This document shows, piece by piece, positions 24,501 through 37,970 of a DNA stretch of 64,000 nucleotides. A model generated the notes under the pieces. It was not told the DNA's origin, searched no databases, and worked only from the letters and a program-made list of their open reading frames with translations. This DNA is from Mesaphorura yosii (Eukaryota; Arthropoda; Collembola; Poduromorpha; Tullbergiidae): NCBI GenBank assembly GCA_009869945.1, contig WIXG01000311.1, forward strand, positions 29,670 to 93,669, given 5' to 3'. A program made the position numbers and the translations under genes. The stretch's first letter is position 1. Every line of letters begins with the position of its first letter.

Positions 24501-27251
24501 ATTTTTACGATATCGTCTTTAATCTGACTAATTATAAACTCGTTACTCGGTTTAAGCAATGCGAGCCGCAATCAAATATGCTAATCTGATTCGTCCCATT
24601 TGACTTTTTATTTATAGCCATAGCCATGACTCTTACAGCCGTTCATAGTCCTTTCCATCGAAATCAAGTCTTGTGTTGGATAATTCGTAAAGTACAAGCT
24701 TCGTGGAGTCCAAAAAAGGCAAGATTAAATGCGCGTATTAAGTAACTGGCAATTGGCATTACATGACGAATGAATGAATAATGAATGGCAGTGGCGATCT
24801 ATTTCTAGAATGCATCTGTCGCAATTCCTTTTCAGCCATTAAATTGTCTCTTAAGAAACATTGGACCCCACCATTTCGTATTTTTGCGAACGTGTTTATT
24901 TATTGCGCTCATTACGACGATACACAGGAGTGAAATAAATGGCTGGGTTTGGCAATCCTCGGCGCTCGGTCGCATTATCATCAGCATGTGCCGCATTCAA
25001 ATTGAAAATGAGAGCAAGTTCTGAATGGAAATGAATAGAAGTCTTCGTCTCACATCAAATTGCTGAGCGTAAGTGCAGCAACACGACCATAAAAGTCATT
25101 ACTCAGTTCAGTGGGTATGCAACTTGTTTGCATTGTCTGCAGCGGGGAAGATATGTCATTGATGTGTGAATGATGGGAGCTCAAGTACTTCATTGTTCTG
25201 CCAATGCAATGGACATGGGGAACAAGTGCTTTGCCATTCTTTGAACGGAGAGCGTTCATGTGTGTCCACCTGCAAATGTAGATTTTGTTCGGAAACCAGC
25301 AAACTGTAAATTATTAATTAAACGCTGATCTGGTTGCATGCTGGTGGCTTGGTGAGTAATTAATGCTAAATGCTAAATGCTTTTGACGGAACCCGCAACT
25401 ACTTGCTGAAAGGTTAAGATGCGCGTGTGAACTACTTACTACTGAAGTAGCGGGACAATGACGCGTTAGCTCGCAAGTAGTGCATCCCTGAGAACTGAAT
25501 CTGCCTCCTAAAAATTAATTAACGTTTTCAAAAGTAATTTTCATTGAGAAAACCGTGATTTACAAATCCATGTCTGGCTTGTGCATGGGAGTTTTTATTT
25601 CTGTCTTGCGCGGTAGTGATGAGAGGAGACGTGAAAAGGTTTCAAAATGCTATTCTTTTCACGTTCTTATTATCACTTTGTACTCTGTATCCCATGTGCG
25701 TGTCTTTGTACTCGTTGTTTGAACCAAGGTGAGAAATCGTGACAATTTTTTACACTTACACTCACAGCAACGCAATTTGCTCGTTTCAATGAAACCCAGT
25801 TTGAAAGAAAAGTGATGTTTCTCACTTTTTTACAGTTAGAATTGCTGTACTGACGTGGTTGAACTTTTCAGGCTGAGGTTCAGCTCACGAGATCTGTCTA
25901 ACACCAAAATTGTGGAGTCATATCCCACAATACGGTACAGGATTACCGAGTCGTTAGCACCTCACGCTGCATTGCTAATAAGGAGGGTCTTGACTGACAA
26001 TGCCGACATTCCTCGCAAATTTGCATAATGTATTACATGTTTACTGTCACCTACGATAAGAAAATCACTTTGCGGTGTTTCGCTGACCAAACTTGAAGAG
26101 AGCATTTCTGTACGTATCCAGAATTCAATTAACCATGTCGATGTAGAAATTATGGAGTGCAGAGTGGCTTCACGGATGACAAATGATACTTATACTGGGG
26201 TCAAACATGACAGCGAATGTTCATGCCGGTATCAGAACAGAATCAATCACTTTTATTTTAGATGTCGGATTTTCCATTCGAAATTGTTCCTCAAACTATT
26301 TTCCACCCGACCTTTGAAGTCTCCGTCAGAGAATCAAGTGAATTCAAGAATGCTAAGTTCGAATGTGTTCATCCTGATTTTCACTGCCTTGAGTTATCAT
26401 TAACGTGCCCGTTTTGTTCCGTTTTACCGTACTGATGAAAATTCCTACTTAAATGAGAATAGCTTGCTTCAATTTGGCTTTCCGTCCTTATCCTTATTAA
26501 GCACTAAGAATTCTCGTCTTAGAAGAACTTGATCCAAATTTTTAAAATGGGTTTTAGGAAGAATTCTTTTGTTGGCAACGAATGAGTTCTTCTCGAGACA
26601 TCTTTTCATTATTGTTATGTGACGCAATATTCTGAATAGCAAATTCTCTTTGCGAGCATCTCACGTGTATTTTCGTCGTAGTACAGTGGCCTGGATTCTT
26701 ATTAACCTGCATTGTCTTGCCTTTTGCCATGTACTACCCGACCAGAGTTAACAATACAAACCACAAAAGCATTGTCGACGTAATTACATTTCAATCTCTC
26801 AAGGCATTCCCAGGTACAAGAAATTAATAATATTACCGCTACTTGATTATGTAATGAAACGCTTTCGTACGAACAGCGCGGCTCAACGGCTGCAGTTTTC
26901 AAGTTTAAAGTAATTTGTTATTGTGACTCGAGTACGAAGAATGTGTTTTTAATTAAACTTGTCCTTTGAGAGAGGAGTAGAGCATCTGAGCAGCAGCTCT
27001 TTCAGAGATCCTTAGTTCTTAATTTGAATTTCCCATTGTCTTCATGTGCTGATAGCCTGACGCAGAATGAGACTTGAGACACGCTGAAGTGATTCAAGGT
27101 CTGGATGCGGTTCATTTTAAAAGAGATTCTCAATAATTAATTCTGCAGCGCCAGGCGAAAGTCAATATTTTGACTTTATGCACGAATGCGAGTGCGCAAC
27201 TCTTCATTGATGTTGACCGTACTTATCGTGCCTTATTGCTTTAATTTTCAG
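18543..27251. other. Intronic stretch without supported gene
   Basis: I see no exon, RNA gene or mobile element here that I can defend. Open frames of 130-146 codons (for example near 22.0-22.4 kb on the minus strand, 22.8-23.2 kb and 23.4-23.9 kb) have no domain, no splice context and low-complexity, random-like composition. Confidence 0.5.
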
Positions 27252-28745
27252 GGGCGAAGGAGACATCAACGTCAACATCAGCGAGCCCAAATCTCCACCC
27301 TCAACAGCTTTCCCTGCAGCCGCTATTTCTGTGAAGGACCGTAGCCCCAGCACGGATAGTCGTGAGTCCTCAAAACCAAGTCCCTCTGTCAATTCCTCAA
27401 TCAGTACGAAAGTCGAACGAAAAGAATCGACAAGGCTTGGTTCTGGTGCCACGAAATTCCTACGTTCGTTACGAACCGGTCACCTGGGCTCTTCCAGTAA
27501 AGAGTCGCACGTTGAACCGAGTACGAACATTGTACTCGTGGAACTCAAGCCAAACCCGGCGTCCCACGCGGTTGCCTTGGTGAACGAGCGCGGATTTCAT
27601 CCACCTGATCGAAGTCAGAGTTTCCAAGAGAAGAGACTCGGAGTGTCCCTTCTGAGTTCGACAAGTGCGAAGCTGAAGGCACTTGGGCAATCTTCCTCAA
27701 CGAAGAATAACAATGGAATTTATAGTGCAATAAACCCAAACCTGGTGAAAGTGAAACATTCGAGAACCCAAAGCTTTATTTGTACCGGCTCGCAGCAGCA
27801 GAACCTCGGCACACCTGTCAACGGTGTACTCAAGAGAGAGACTTCAAATTACTCCCTGAATCACACAAACATTATCGCACTGAGCAGCAACTCCAACGGC
27901 ATTAGTTTTTGTCCCGATCCACAACAGCAGCAATTGCACAGTGGCATCGCTGCAGAGAGCCATTACTCAGCCATAGCCAGTATTAATGCCGGTAGAAAGA
28001 ATCCGTACGAGACAATTTACGAGAACCTGGAGATCATTCGTCAGCAGCATGCCAAGCACCATCGCTCGAAGGTGAAATCGTCGAGTTCCTCTTCGTTCAA
28101 GGCCTTGGACATTACTGTTGTTGACGCGAGTATCAAGACTTCGTCCACCTTTTCGTCCGCCGGCAACATCATGACCATATTTGAAAAGGAGAAGGAACGT
28201 CGACTTCCCACCACGCGGAAAATATCAAAGGACACTTGCTACTACGAAATCAATTACTCGGACTACATGAACATTGACAGTGCCAATAAGAGCATCGATT
28301 CCAGTATCAATGCATCGGAGACTGATGGTCTGCGGCCACACGACAGAGGAGCAATGAATCCAGGTAGTGTCTACCACGCTAGAAACGCGTCCACTCCCTG
28401 CCTCAGCGTCACATTCAGCGTAGCCAGTGACAACGTGGGTGGCTCGGAGTACATGTTGGAAAATCAGCGCCACTATTCGACACCGATCCCGAGCTGCTCA
28501 ATTTCGTCCGGAACTTTGCCTTCCGGAAGTGGGACCAGCCTCACCAAAACTTCGTCACTGCTGAACAAGCCGAATGCTCTCAGCTCCACGACAGTCTCAG
28601 AAAATGGCGTTATCACTGCTCGTAAGCTAAGACGAAGCATTTCAGAAGCCCAGCCCGGCTCGACTGCAGAATCCATTTCACTGGCGAAATTTCAACCAAA
28701 GGTTGCCAATTCCTCAAAGACCATCTACTCTTCAGTCAGTAACGG
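27252..28745 (+). CDS. Shrm: Large internal exon of the Shroom-like gene
   Basis: This 1,494-base exon has a clean acceptor (TTTAATTTTCAG, exon from 27252) and a consensus donor (GG|GTAAGT at 28745/28746). It starts and ends in phase 2, so its length is an exact multiple of three and it could be skipped without shifting the frame. It supplies residues 18-514 of the composite protein. The sequence is rich in Ser, Asn and Thr and looks disordered. A short acidic Asn-rich start, a tyrosine-containing island NPYETIYENLEII (267-279) and many SxS or RSxS sites that suit kinases stand out. I recognise no folded domain. Strong codon constraint over nearly 500 codons and intact splice sites make the exon itself nearly certain; the gene name rests mainly on the next exon. 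Confidence 0.93.
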
Positions 28746-31700
28746 GTAAGTCACGTTCATTTGCCGCTTCCGCCAAAATACTACTTCACATTTTGCATTT
28801 TGCTTCATGTCAAATGGAATTCGATATTGGTACAATAATAGTCCACGCCTAGCTGAACGCAGCCTCACATATCGATAAATATGAATTTCGTTCTCGGCCG
28901 AGATTAGTTACGGTCACTCACTCAATTTCATTGAAAATATACTTCCCATGCCATAATGCAATGGTTTAATCGTGTGTACGATATATATTGTAGTATTAAT
29001 TCCTTCCACATGCATTGTGGTGTGCGAACACACCAAGGCGCAAGGCAAAGCACAAGAATGGTGCGAATGTCCTTTGGGGTAGGTTAGACACGCGTGCTTC
29101 ACGATTTACCCAAGCAATTCGGCCACCGCAGATAGATTAATTGGTTTAGCCCTAATTCACTTTTACAAAATTGAGACTGCTTGCATGTGCTGCATTCGAA
29201 GGTGACACGTGCACCTACCCATTTCCTAACTGTTCTCTGAATAGTGGAGTAAAATGCAGCTTCACGTTGTCTTTGACGTCAGAGGGCACAAGCACTAAAT
29301 CTTAGACGCTGTTTGGCCCGAATCATAATACAACTGAGAACGCTCGATAATTTACGACTTCCAGTGCTCGAGACAGCGATTTTTCTCCGTTGCATGTTCT
29401 TCCTTAATTTCTGACGGTGACGAATCAATATGTTCTATGCAGAATTGTACACCAGTCTCATTTGCTTTCTGGGTTGTCCCTCGTTTATGCATGACCACTC
29501 TTTCATTGTGAGTTTTAAAGTGGTCAAAGGTTGAAGCACCAGGGAATCGTCTCAGTGGGACCAGGCAGCATCTTTCATATTCTGTGAAAGTGACTCATCT
29601 CTCGTGCAACAAAAGCCAAGAGAAGTGCATCATCGCAATATAAAAGATTTGTTTTGAAGCCCGAACGGGTTAAATCAAATTGTAAAATAGAAAAGTGGAG
29701 AGTTAACGCGAGATAAACGGGTACAGATTCTGATAAAATGGTAATATGGTTTCGGGTAACGCGCAACCTCGCACGCAAGCTCTGCTTAATTGTGTGCTTC
29801 TTCAAAACGGATTAATTTCTCCGGGGCAAATTCAATTCCAGACATACTGCGAGTACGAGCCTGCATTTCCTTTCTCATCTATCTCGAAGAGTGTTCAGAA
29901 GTTACAATAATGTCAGAAAATCGAATCATGAAATTCTTCAACCCTTTTTGTTTTGTATGAGGCTCAGTCTCGGTCTCGTGTTATATCTCAGTCGTCGATC
30001 TTGGACGTCAGTGACAAGATGGCAGTTTTAAAAAGCTCAGTCTCAAGACGAAGCAACTTGCCTAACGAAATCTGTGCTGCGCATGAGTCTCAGGCACTGT
30101 ATTTCAATTCTGATTATTGTTATTGTTTACGCTCATCAAACGTTGAGTCACTTTAGTTCACTAAACTCTGTCTCTGCTGAGATGTCTTTGCATTGACAAA
30201 AAATCAGATGAGTGTAACATAAATTGATGATTCAGAAGCTGCGACCAGAATTACGTAATGGCAGGATTACTCAACAGCGGAGCGAGCGACTCTCAATAAA
30301 AGAAGATACATACAATACCGAGTGACCCTCTCAAACCAGTCTTTGTCACTGTACTGTGTCTGCATTGTAACTTGAAAATAATGTCGAGTCACAGGTTCCT
30401 TTGAATATTCTTTGTTTTTCAAGATTACATACATCGGTAGAGAAGAGAGTCAGATTTTGAATAAAATGAGTCGCTTTGAAATTGTTAGATCGGCTCAACA
30501 CGACATGAGTACGTTTTATATGTGTGTTTGGGCTGGTTATCAGATTCTGCATCTTCCACGTTCGTCCATTCCAACCCGTGCCCGTCAGTGTGTATGCTAA
30601 GATTTACGGATTAAGCTTGAGTCGGAGTTTCCATGCGAGACCTTGCCATCGGGTGTTTTGATATCTCCCAGATCTCTCTTCCCAGCATCTCGGACGGAGC
30701 AGAGAAGCCGAGCCTATATTTTATTTGTTGATCCCCTGTTTCGTTATTCAAGTTTAATTTTGTACCTAAGTTGCATCCACGCACAATGATTAAGTGCATC
30801 GTTTCTTCTCGGGGTGGGTGAAAAAAGCGTGAAGGACCCAACAACATCCTGAAGAGAGATCATTTCATTTTGGTGCTGCTTCCCACAGTTTTAATAGCTC
30901 TCGCTCCTTGAAATGCAAGCCCTACTCTTAATACGCGAATTTTAATTAGTTTTTAACAAAAGGCACGGGACACGAGAGAGGAGGTTCAGCACCAACCAAT
31001 TTCAATCGAGACCATTTTCCTATTGTGTATTCGAAAGTCATAAATTATAATTCTGCGTGAAATATTGGTGGTGCTGTTTTCCATTTTGCTCAGACCAACG
31101 ATAAAAACGAGACCAAAGTAATGCAATTCAATTGTCATGGTTTATGTTGAGCAGAGATAAAGGGACGAAGTACCAAAACCATTTCTGATTATATGCTTGT
31201 AAAATTGTTCCTTTCACTCCTGAAGTCTCATTCTCATTCCGTCTTCAAGTCATAAACATTTTATCACGGCTAAAATTCGGATGTTCTTTATAACTCATCT
31301 CGCTCCATTGTGCATCCTTCTCACCTTGTTGCTCGTTCTCGTCATTATTCACCAGTGTGCTTGCGCTTACGTGCAACAACAATGCATGAAATTGAGAATT
31401 TACACAAGGGTGAAATAAGTTGTAATTTTTAGCATCAGAATTGGAACTCTTTTTACGAGTTCACAGTTTTTGTGCCTGATGCAAGTGGCTCAGCTGCACT
31501 TAAATTTGACTCAGGAAAGCCATGAAATTGTGAACCAAATTTTTTATTGTGCTTGTAAAATAGAGAAATTAGGAAGCGCATTTATGAAAATCAGGAGCGT
31601 CCTTGTTAAGACGAATCGTTTCAAACACAGAGAAACAGCCAAAGTCAAAGCCCAGAGCCAAGTTGTGGCACGCACCTGGGCTGTGTCGACGAGATAATTT

Positions 31701-34700
31701 TAGGTCTATTCGATGGTCTCATGTTTTCAGGTTTTATGGGTCATCGTTTTCATTCTCATGCACTTTGTACAAAGCTCATTTTAAATTCATCATTTATGAC
31801 TCAGTTTTCTTTCCACAACCTCCAGCATTCACATTTCGCCCTCCACTTTCTTGAAGCGTGCCTGTACTGGAATTGAAAACAATTTTTGAAACATGAAATT
31901 ACTTTTTAGAAAGCTCTCCGTTCACCCTCAATTAATTTTGTACATACGACACCTTCGTCAATGTGTTGCGTGTGATTATGGGTTCATTCTGGGAGAAAGA
32001 ATTGTTGTGCTGTCTGTAGTGTGTTCAGAGGTGTGATCATTTTCATTTTGTTACACGATGATGTACACCTTCCATCATCATTATCCCGAAATAGGCTCAA
32101 GGGACAGGGTCCAGTCCAAACCTTCGGGATAGGAGAAATGATGAACGACTCGCAGAGTCAGAGTACGAGTTTTGCTTTTAAAAGGATCATTTATTTGTTT
32201 GTTGTTGCTGAACAGTGAAAAATCATCCAAATTATTATTATTAATTCAGTCCCTGGAGAACGCTTTGTTGGGCAGGTACATCACGAGTTTCACCAGTACC
32301 TCACTCACTCTATGATTAGGGAATTCTCAGTCCTCCTCTGAGACACCACGAATAATCAGCACCAGAAACTGAGTTGCAGCAAGTGATTGTGAAAGGGTGC
32401 AGCAGGACTCATAAAGTTTAATAAAAAAAAGTGGTGCTTCATTTTATGATGATGCTCTCTCATTGTTTCCTTCGTGTTTTTCTTGAACTCTCTTTTTTGA
32501 AAATGGTTTGATGAGGATGAGAGAGTTAACTTGTTAAATTCATTTTTATCTTTCAATTGTGTGCATTGTTGAGAAAACCAGGTGTAAAAATAGCACAAAT
32601 ACAAACCATAATTCCTATATTTATTAGTGGTGTCCGAACAGCGACGCGCTGCACGAGAGAAGATGAGCATGCTTTTTTCCTGTGCGTACTTTACTTTTCA
32701 CCTGATCCTCCTTGGCATTCTCACACTTTTATAAATGTTAATGTGTGAGGGTGTTGAGCATACTGCTCGACGAAGAAGGGTGGTTTGTGTTTCTGGAATA
32801 ATTTTCCAAACCAACAATAACAAACACAAAATTATATCTACGCACTAACTGGCAGGTATCTAATAAAGAGAAGGGGGTGCGCGAGAAAGAGTAGAAAAAA
32901 TGAAACGTTTAAGAAGAAATTATACACACCTTACCGGGCGAAACACACGCATAACTAAGCAATGTACAGAGGCTTTTTAAAAGGAAAGGAAGGAAATGGA
33001 AAGGTCAACGCAAGCTAGCATATTTTGCTGCAATACACTTTACAATACGTGTGGTGTAAATTCCGGGTATAATGATTATTTCGACCGACGTACCCCAATT
33101 AAGCATTCCAAAAATATAAGGGAAGCGAGCAGTCAGTCACATTTCAAGGGGTTTGATTTGACGACAGCGGACAAAACGTGGATTTGAGTTTGATTTTTCA
33201 GTTTAAGATGACTATTTGCAATGTTCAGATTTGAATTGTAACATTTCAGGGATTGTACTTAACTGGATGTGTCTTGCTGGGGACGAAAGAGACTGCGCAT
33301 TAATGCATTGATGCTTATAAAAATATAATTTTAATCCTGCTGACTGAAAGGGTTGCACTTCAATCCATTTCTCGTAACCCAGCTTGACTGTACAGTATAT
33401 TCTCATAGGTAAATCGCAGTGTAGTATTGAAGATTTTATGTAGGATCTTTAGCCACACACCACCACACATTTGCCTTGATAAAGTAAGGCAAGTACTTCA
33501 TCTTCACACCACGCAGCACTGAATACTGCACGAGATGTTACATTGTATGCTGCACCGTATTTATCAACATTATTTATTTATCATGATAGCACGAACGTAC
33601 GATTTGATTCTTGCAGTCACTGCACTGATTCAGTACTTGAACGACTACGCTGAGATCGAAACGTGCAGAAGATTTTGTTCTGTTCCGGTGTTCGTATTAC
33701 TTTGTCCAACCAACTAGAACAACATTAGCCAGCTAAATACCTGAGAACATTTTGCGGTGGTGGACGAACGGACGCACTCAAATTTTTCATGTAAACATTC
33801 GCAGCGCAGTGGACATTTTTCATTACCATAAGTGAAGTGCCACTGAACGCTGAGCAAAACACAACAAAGAACCGCGGTGCGGAGACCTCAATCCATTGTT
33901 GGAAACAAGAAGCCGACCTTTCTTTGCCTTCAACGTTTAATAGAATTGTTTTTCAAGCAAAATTTATTTATAATTTCATGCGGTCAAAGTAAAACGGTTC
34001 CTATGCATTGAATTCATGGCAGTACGCATGCGTATACAACATATTCATGTGCTGATACGGATAAAATACGCACACCTTGTGAGTTAATGGAGTTATAACA
34101 ATGTAACAGTTCATGATATGCGACAGTCCCTTCCTTGTTGCGACTTTGATGTGAATACTTCTGGCTCATTTCAACAATCAGAGTGTCTCGTGACAAAGTG
34201 ACAATTTGAGGTGAGTGCTGAGTGTTTGGGAACGAACTCCGTTCATACATATTTCAGTTTTGACCATGCACGGTTGACGTTTTGGCATGTAGTGCTGTGC
34301 ATGTGCAATTAATTAAGTCGGTGTCACACTCTTATGGACGACTCGAACAGTCAGAAAGAGGAACCCACCTTCTCAACCTTCAGGAACTACTCTCGAGAAG
34401 ACTTGTGTATAGCTCATAACAATTTAACAATAACTTTGTGTCTGTGTGCACCACACCTGTTGCTTAAACGGACGAAGAAAACGTGCAAAATGGACATGGT
34501 CACAGTGTTTCTTTGTAGTCTCTGCTGAAATTTTGCCACAAATGAAGGGACAATTCAGTGTTTGAACTCGAAGATTGATAAACAAATAAACAACCGGAGA
34601 TAAGACGTACTACACTCCATCGAAAGACATTGAGAAGACTTAAATCTTTGTTGAATTCGCAAAATATTAAAAACACCAATCCAAAAGTTCACTTTCAGCA

Positions 34701-36955
34701 TCTGAGTATCTGACGCGTGAATGTGCTTCTTTATCGAGGCAGGAAACGAATTTCTACAAAGACATTCTATTTGCAATTCCAAAATAGTGGTGCGTTCAGC
34801 TCCTGGACTAGTTGGAGCAGAAGCTGTGGATTTTGGAGAACCGTATTTCGAGAAGGTATACCATCGTACTTTACTGTTTTTTTGACAGTATCAGTTTATT
34901 CGCTTTGTTTGCATGATTAAATTCGTGGGCGGTGATGATAATTATAAACAATGCCATCTGGCCTGTTAATCCTTAGCGAAACGTGCGAAGCAGAGGTTAA
35001 AAAATGCACGGTGCATTGTAATTTATCCGACAAAAAGCTATTTACTCAGTTTAAATGGCTTTGGCACACTGTAATTGTAATTGTTGCGGCTGCATTAAAT
35101 GAGGCTTTCGTCATAAATTCGTTTGCTCATTTCAGAGTTTACGTCCAAATTACGAACGCGTCAGGCGAGTATTAAAATTTAAGGTGTCTCAGAAAAAGTG
35201 ACAGCAATCTAAAACTCCACTGATTCCGACTTTTCCACAATTATAAATAGCTACTGTGATCCGTAATTACTGCTTGCCGTCCATGGCGCACTATTGTCAG
35301 TTACAGTTACTCGTCCCTCAATTTTATTGCTTTCTTGATGAGCACAAGGGAATGGTGGTTGGAAAGTAAGGCATTGTACATTTAATTGAACAAAAATTAT
35401 CAAAAACTTTCCTAAACGCAGACGGCAGTTTTCTAATGCAAAGATGCGTAGTAAATTCACATCAAGTGCTCACAAGTCAATAATGCACCAGCATACAGCA
35501 TACGCATTTTATGCAAATGTAAACATGGAATATTCGAATTCTATTTAAATCACAGAGCATGAAGCCATGACATGAGACTGCAAATCATCCAACACATGGG
35601 CAGATACACATACGAGTGCGCGTACGAGAACGAGCGAATGTGGTTAACAGCCATGCAGAGGTAAATTCGGTTAATTTTGGAATCAGAGCATCAATGAAAA
35701 ACCGTCAAATCATCGTTCACGTTTTCTCCCAATTACGTATGAAGTAATGCACAAGTAAATATTTAATATGCAATGAAATGAAAGAGTGTGGAGAATCGAC
35801 AAACGCTGATACTCCATTCTCATAGGCATGTTGCGAGGCTTGGATTTGCACTTTACATGTACGATTGCCACTTTTGCATTGTTTCCAACTTACAATCGGG
35901 ACAAAATTAATTCTTTATTCCGAATAATTGAAAATTAGTGCTTGTGAACACTTCAATAACAATGACTTCCTTTCTTTTAGTTTTGGATGGAAAACCAAGC
36001 AGAGTACATTCTATTTCAGTAGTTTCATTTCTCTTGCGCTATAATCAATTATGAATTATGAGTTTAAAATTATGCTTCCTGTAACGTGAGAAGTTGCATC
36101 GTGGTCGTAAATAATGTTTCAATATGATTGTTCGACTTCCATCCGTCAAATGATGACTTATTTTGCAATTGCGCTCAAGACTTGGCAAAGCATAAATATG
36201 AAAGTCTTGAAGAGATGGATTACTGCTGAAATTAACGGCGTTATTGTGTTTTCTTGTTCTGAACGATGCAATCACTGACACAAACAATCACCTCTCGACC
36301 TGATCTTTCGCTTGCTAATTTAATTTATGTTTTAAGAAACCTGACACTAAAGTCAAAAACGAGAATCGTGTTCACCACAAGGCAAGACAGTGCCAACTGG
36401 GTAATTGGACGACAACCGAGCACAAGAAACGTACTATCAGGCAGCACAGTACTCAATGTCTAATCTCGCGCGGGTTGAATGAATAAAAATTGGCTGTCAG
36501 ATTGACACCATGTGAAAGGAATTAAGGATTTCACACCAAGAACCGGCGTGGTGATTAATTTTGGATTTTTTTTTCGAGTTTTAGTGCCAAACTGTGAAAT
36601 TCAATTTAAAAATTTAGGTTTCAAGATACGCGGTCTTCAGATGTGATTGAATCCTCTGTCCTTTGAACTGTTGTACGGAGAGCTTTCAATTTCAAGAGGG
36701 ATTACGCTTTCAAATCGGGTTCATACATTTCACTGTAATTTTGGTCAATTTGCGCGCTGACTAAATTACACTAAAGCACAGCCAAGAAGCAGTACCTCAG
36801 GTTCCCGATGAGGAAGAAACGAGATTTCCTGTTAATTACATAATTGTTGCGTTCAGTGTTTACCTTATTGTAACGTAACGGCGTCTCGAAAATTGGTACC
36901 AGAAGCAAATCAAATCGCCTTCAATATGTGTGAGAGATACACACCTTCTCAAATA

Positions 36956-36983
36956 CAAAAGGCGATTCATCCTTTTTTACTCA
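36956..36983 (+). repeat. Left terminal inverted repeat of the Tc1/mariner-type element
   Basis: All 28 bases match the reverse complement of 37943-37970. The match extends three more bases inward with one mismatch. It is preceded by TA. Confidence 0.9.
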
Positions 36984-37206
36984 AACTAGCCTTGCGCGTA
37001 TCTTTCGTGCAACCAGCTTTAAGCGAATTTCGATTGCATATTCGTGATTTAGAAAATCTTCTGAATACTCCTATTATGAGTAATGGCTATACTAAGGTAA
37101 GATGCCACGGGAAACGGGCACGAAAGTGGAGGGCATGATTTTAGCCTTTTCTGAGCAAAAGTGGCCAAGCTAAAAAAATACTTAGTCCGTAATATATTAG
37201 AGGATA

Positions 37207-37860
37207 GTGTCTAGTGTACTCAACTCCGAGGGGAAACGAAGACGAGCGAAGTCCCAGGGCCTTCCAGCACCCATGAAAGTTGAACGCCCGTTAAAAGTTA
37301 ACAAAAGACGAACTACGGAAAGCTGTTTGACGGGTTCCCGGAGCGATGCAAAATGTCATGCGAAGGAGATCGACAATCGCCGCTCGACAAAATTGGGTGA
37401 CCGACAATCGTAACGTTCTTACCACCTCCATGACAGTTGATGCAAAAAGTAGGCGGGGGACGAGTCCTTTGGTAAGAGACTCAAAATATGCAATGTCAAT
37501 ACCAGGCACATGCTGAAGTCTTTACTAGAGGCTAAGTCCCAAAAATTGTGTTTTGGAGCTGTCCAAGATTATGCTGCACCATGACCAGGTTTTCCCCAAA
37601 CGCCGAAGAAGACCGGCGCCTATGCCCAAGATTTGAAGTCCAGGTTGGGAATTACCATCCTACCTAACAGCCTGAATTCTATTAAGTACGCCAATGGTAG
37701 TCCCATATACTTATTCGCGTTCGGCTAACTACAGCGATGACTTTTCGAAAGGTCCTTCGCCCCCAGGGCTTCGGAAACTTCTGCAGAAGGAGTGTTCCAG
37801 AATTGATAACGATTTAGTGGTAAGATCGTTCGCCGGTCGGAAACGGATACTGTGGGTGGT
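37207..37860 (+). pseudogene. Transposase remnant of the Tc1/mariner-type element
   Basis: The region is broken into several frames. Near 37.27-37.41 kb a piece reads VERPLKVNKRR followed by DAKCHAKEI, reminiscent of the GRP(R)K linker and the second helix-turn-helix of Tc1-like transposases. Near 37.77-37.86 kb another reads NDLVVRSFAGRKRILWVV, resembling the C-terminal 'LVxSMxxRxxxVI' segment. I cannot identify an intact catalytic DDE/D triad. Frame shifts and in-frame stops show the gene is dead. These assignments are by pattern memory and moderately uncertain. Confidence 0.45.
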
Positions 37861-37942
37861 TGCATAAAGCGATGGAGCACACATTGAGAACTTCAAAGCC
37901 ATTCACCATCGTGTCAGAAAATGTACACGCTGATTTTTGGTC

Positions 37943-37970
37943 TGAGTAAAAAAGGATGAATCGCCTTTTG
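37943..37970 (-). repeat. Right terminal inverted repeat of the Tc1/mariner-type element
   Basis: It is the exact reverse complement of 36956-36983 and is followed by TA at 37971-37972. Confidence 0.9.

Larger units (their letters stand above)
5274..27251 (+). other. Intron 1 of the Shroom-like gene (about 22 kb)
   Basis: It runs from GTAAGC at 5274 to the acceptor TTTAATTTTCAG ending at 27251. It contains the 769-bp inverted-repeat element at 7.9-8.6 kb and the LINE remnant at 18.1-18.5 kb. It also holds two short palindromic structures (14338-14367 and 17198-17217) and two coding-like patches (8887-9045 and 17286-17429), neither of which I can confirm as an exon. Elsewhere I see only unique-looking AT-rich sequence with open frames no longer than expected by chance. 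Confidence 0.6.
36956..37970 (+). mobile_element. Decayed Tc1/mariner-type DNA transposon
   Basis: A perfect 28-bp inverted repeat, CAAAAGGCGATTCATCCTTT..., bounds 1,015 bp and is flanked on each side by TA (36954-36955 and 37971-37972), the target duplication of the Tc1/mariner superfamily. The interior reads, with several stops and frameshifts, like a plus-strand transposase. The length is somewhat short for an autonomous element (about 1.3 kb), so deletions as well as point decay are likely. The flanking intron shows no other disturbance. Confidence 0.75.

Noticed and set aside
34796-34860. Thrombospondin type-1-like reading (SSWTSWSRSCGFWRTVFREG) between an AG and a GTATAC
   Set aside because: Only one short motif, no other conserved Cys, and donor phase does not match the acceptor phase; most likely coincidence.
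36893-37138. Open frame ending at a GTAAGA-like donor
   Set aside because: It runs across the left end of the Tc1/mariner-type element, so it is not an ancestral exon.
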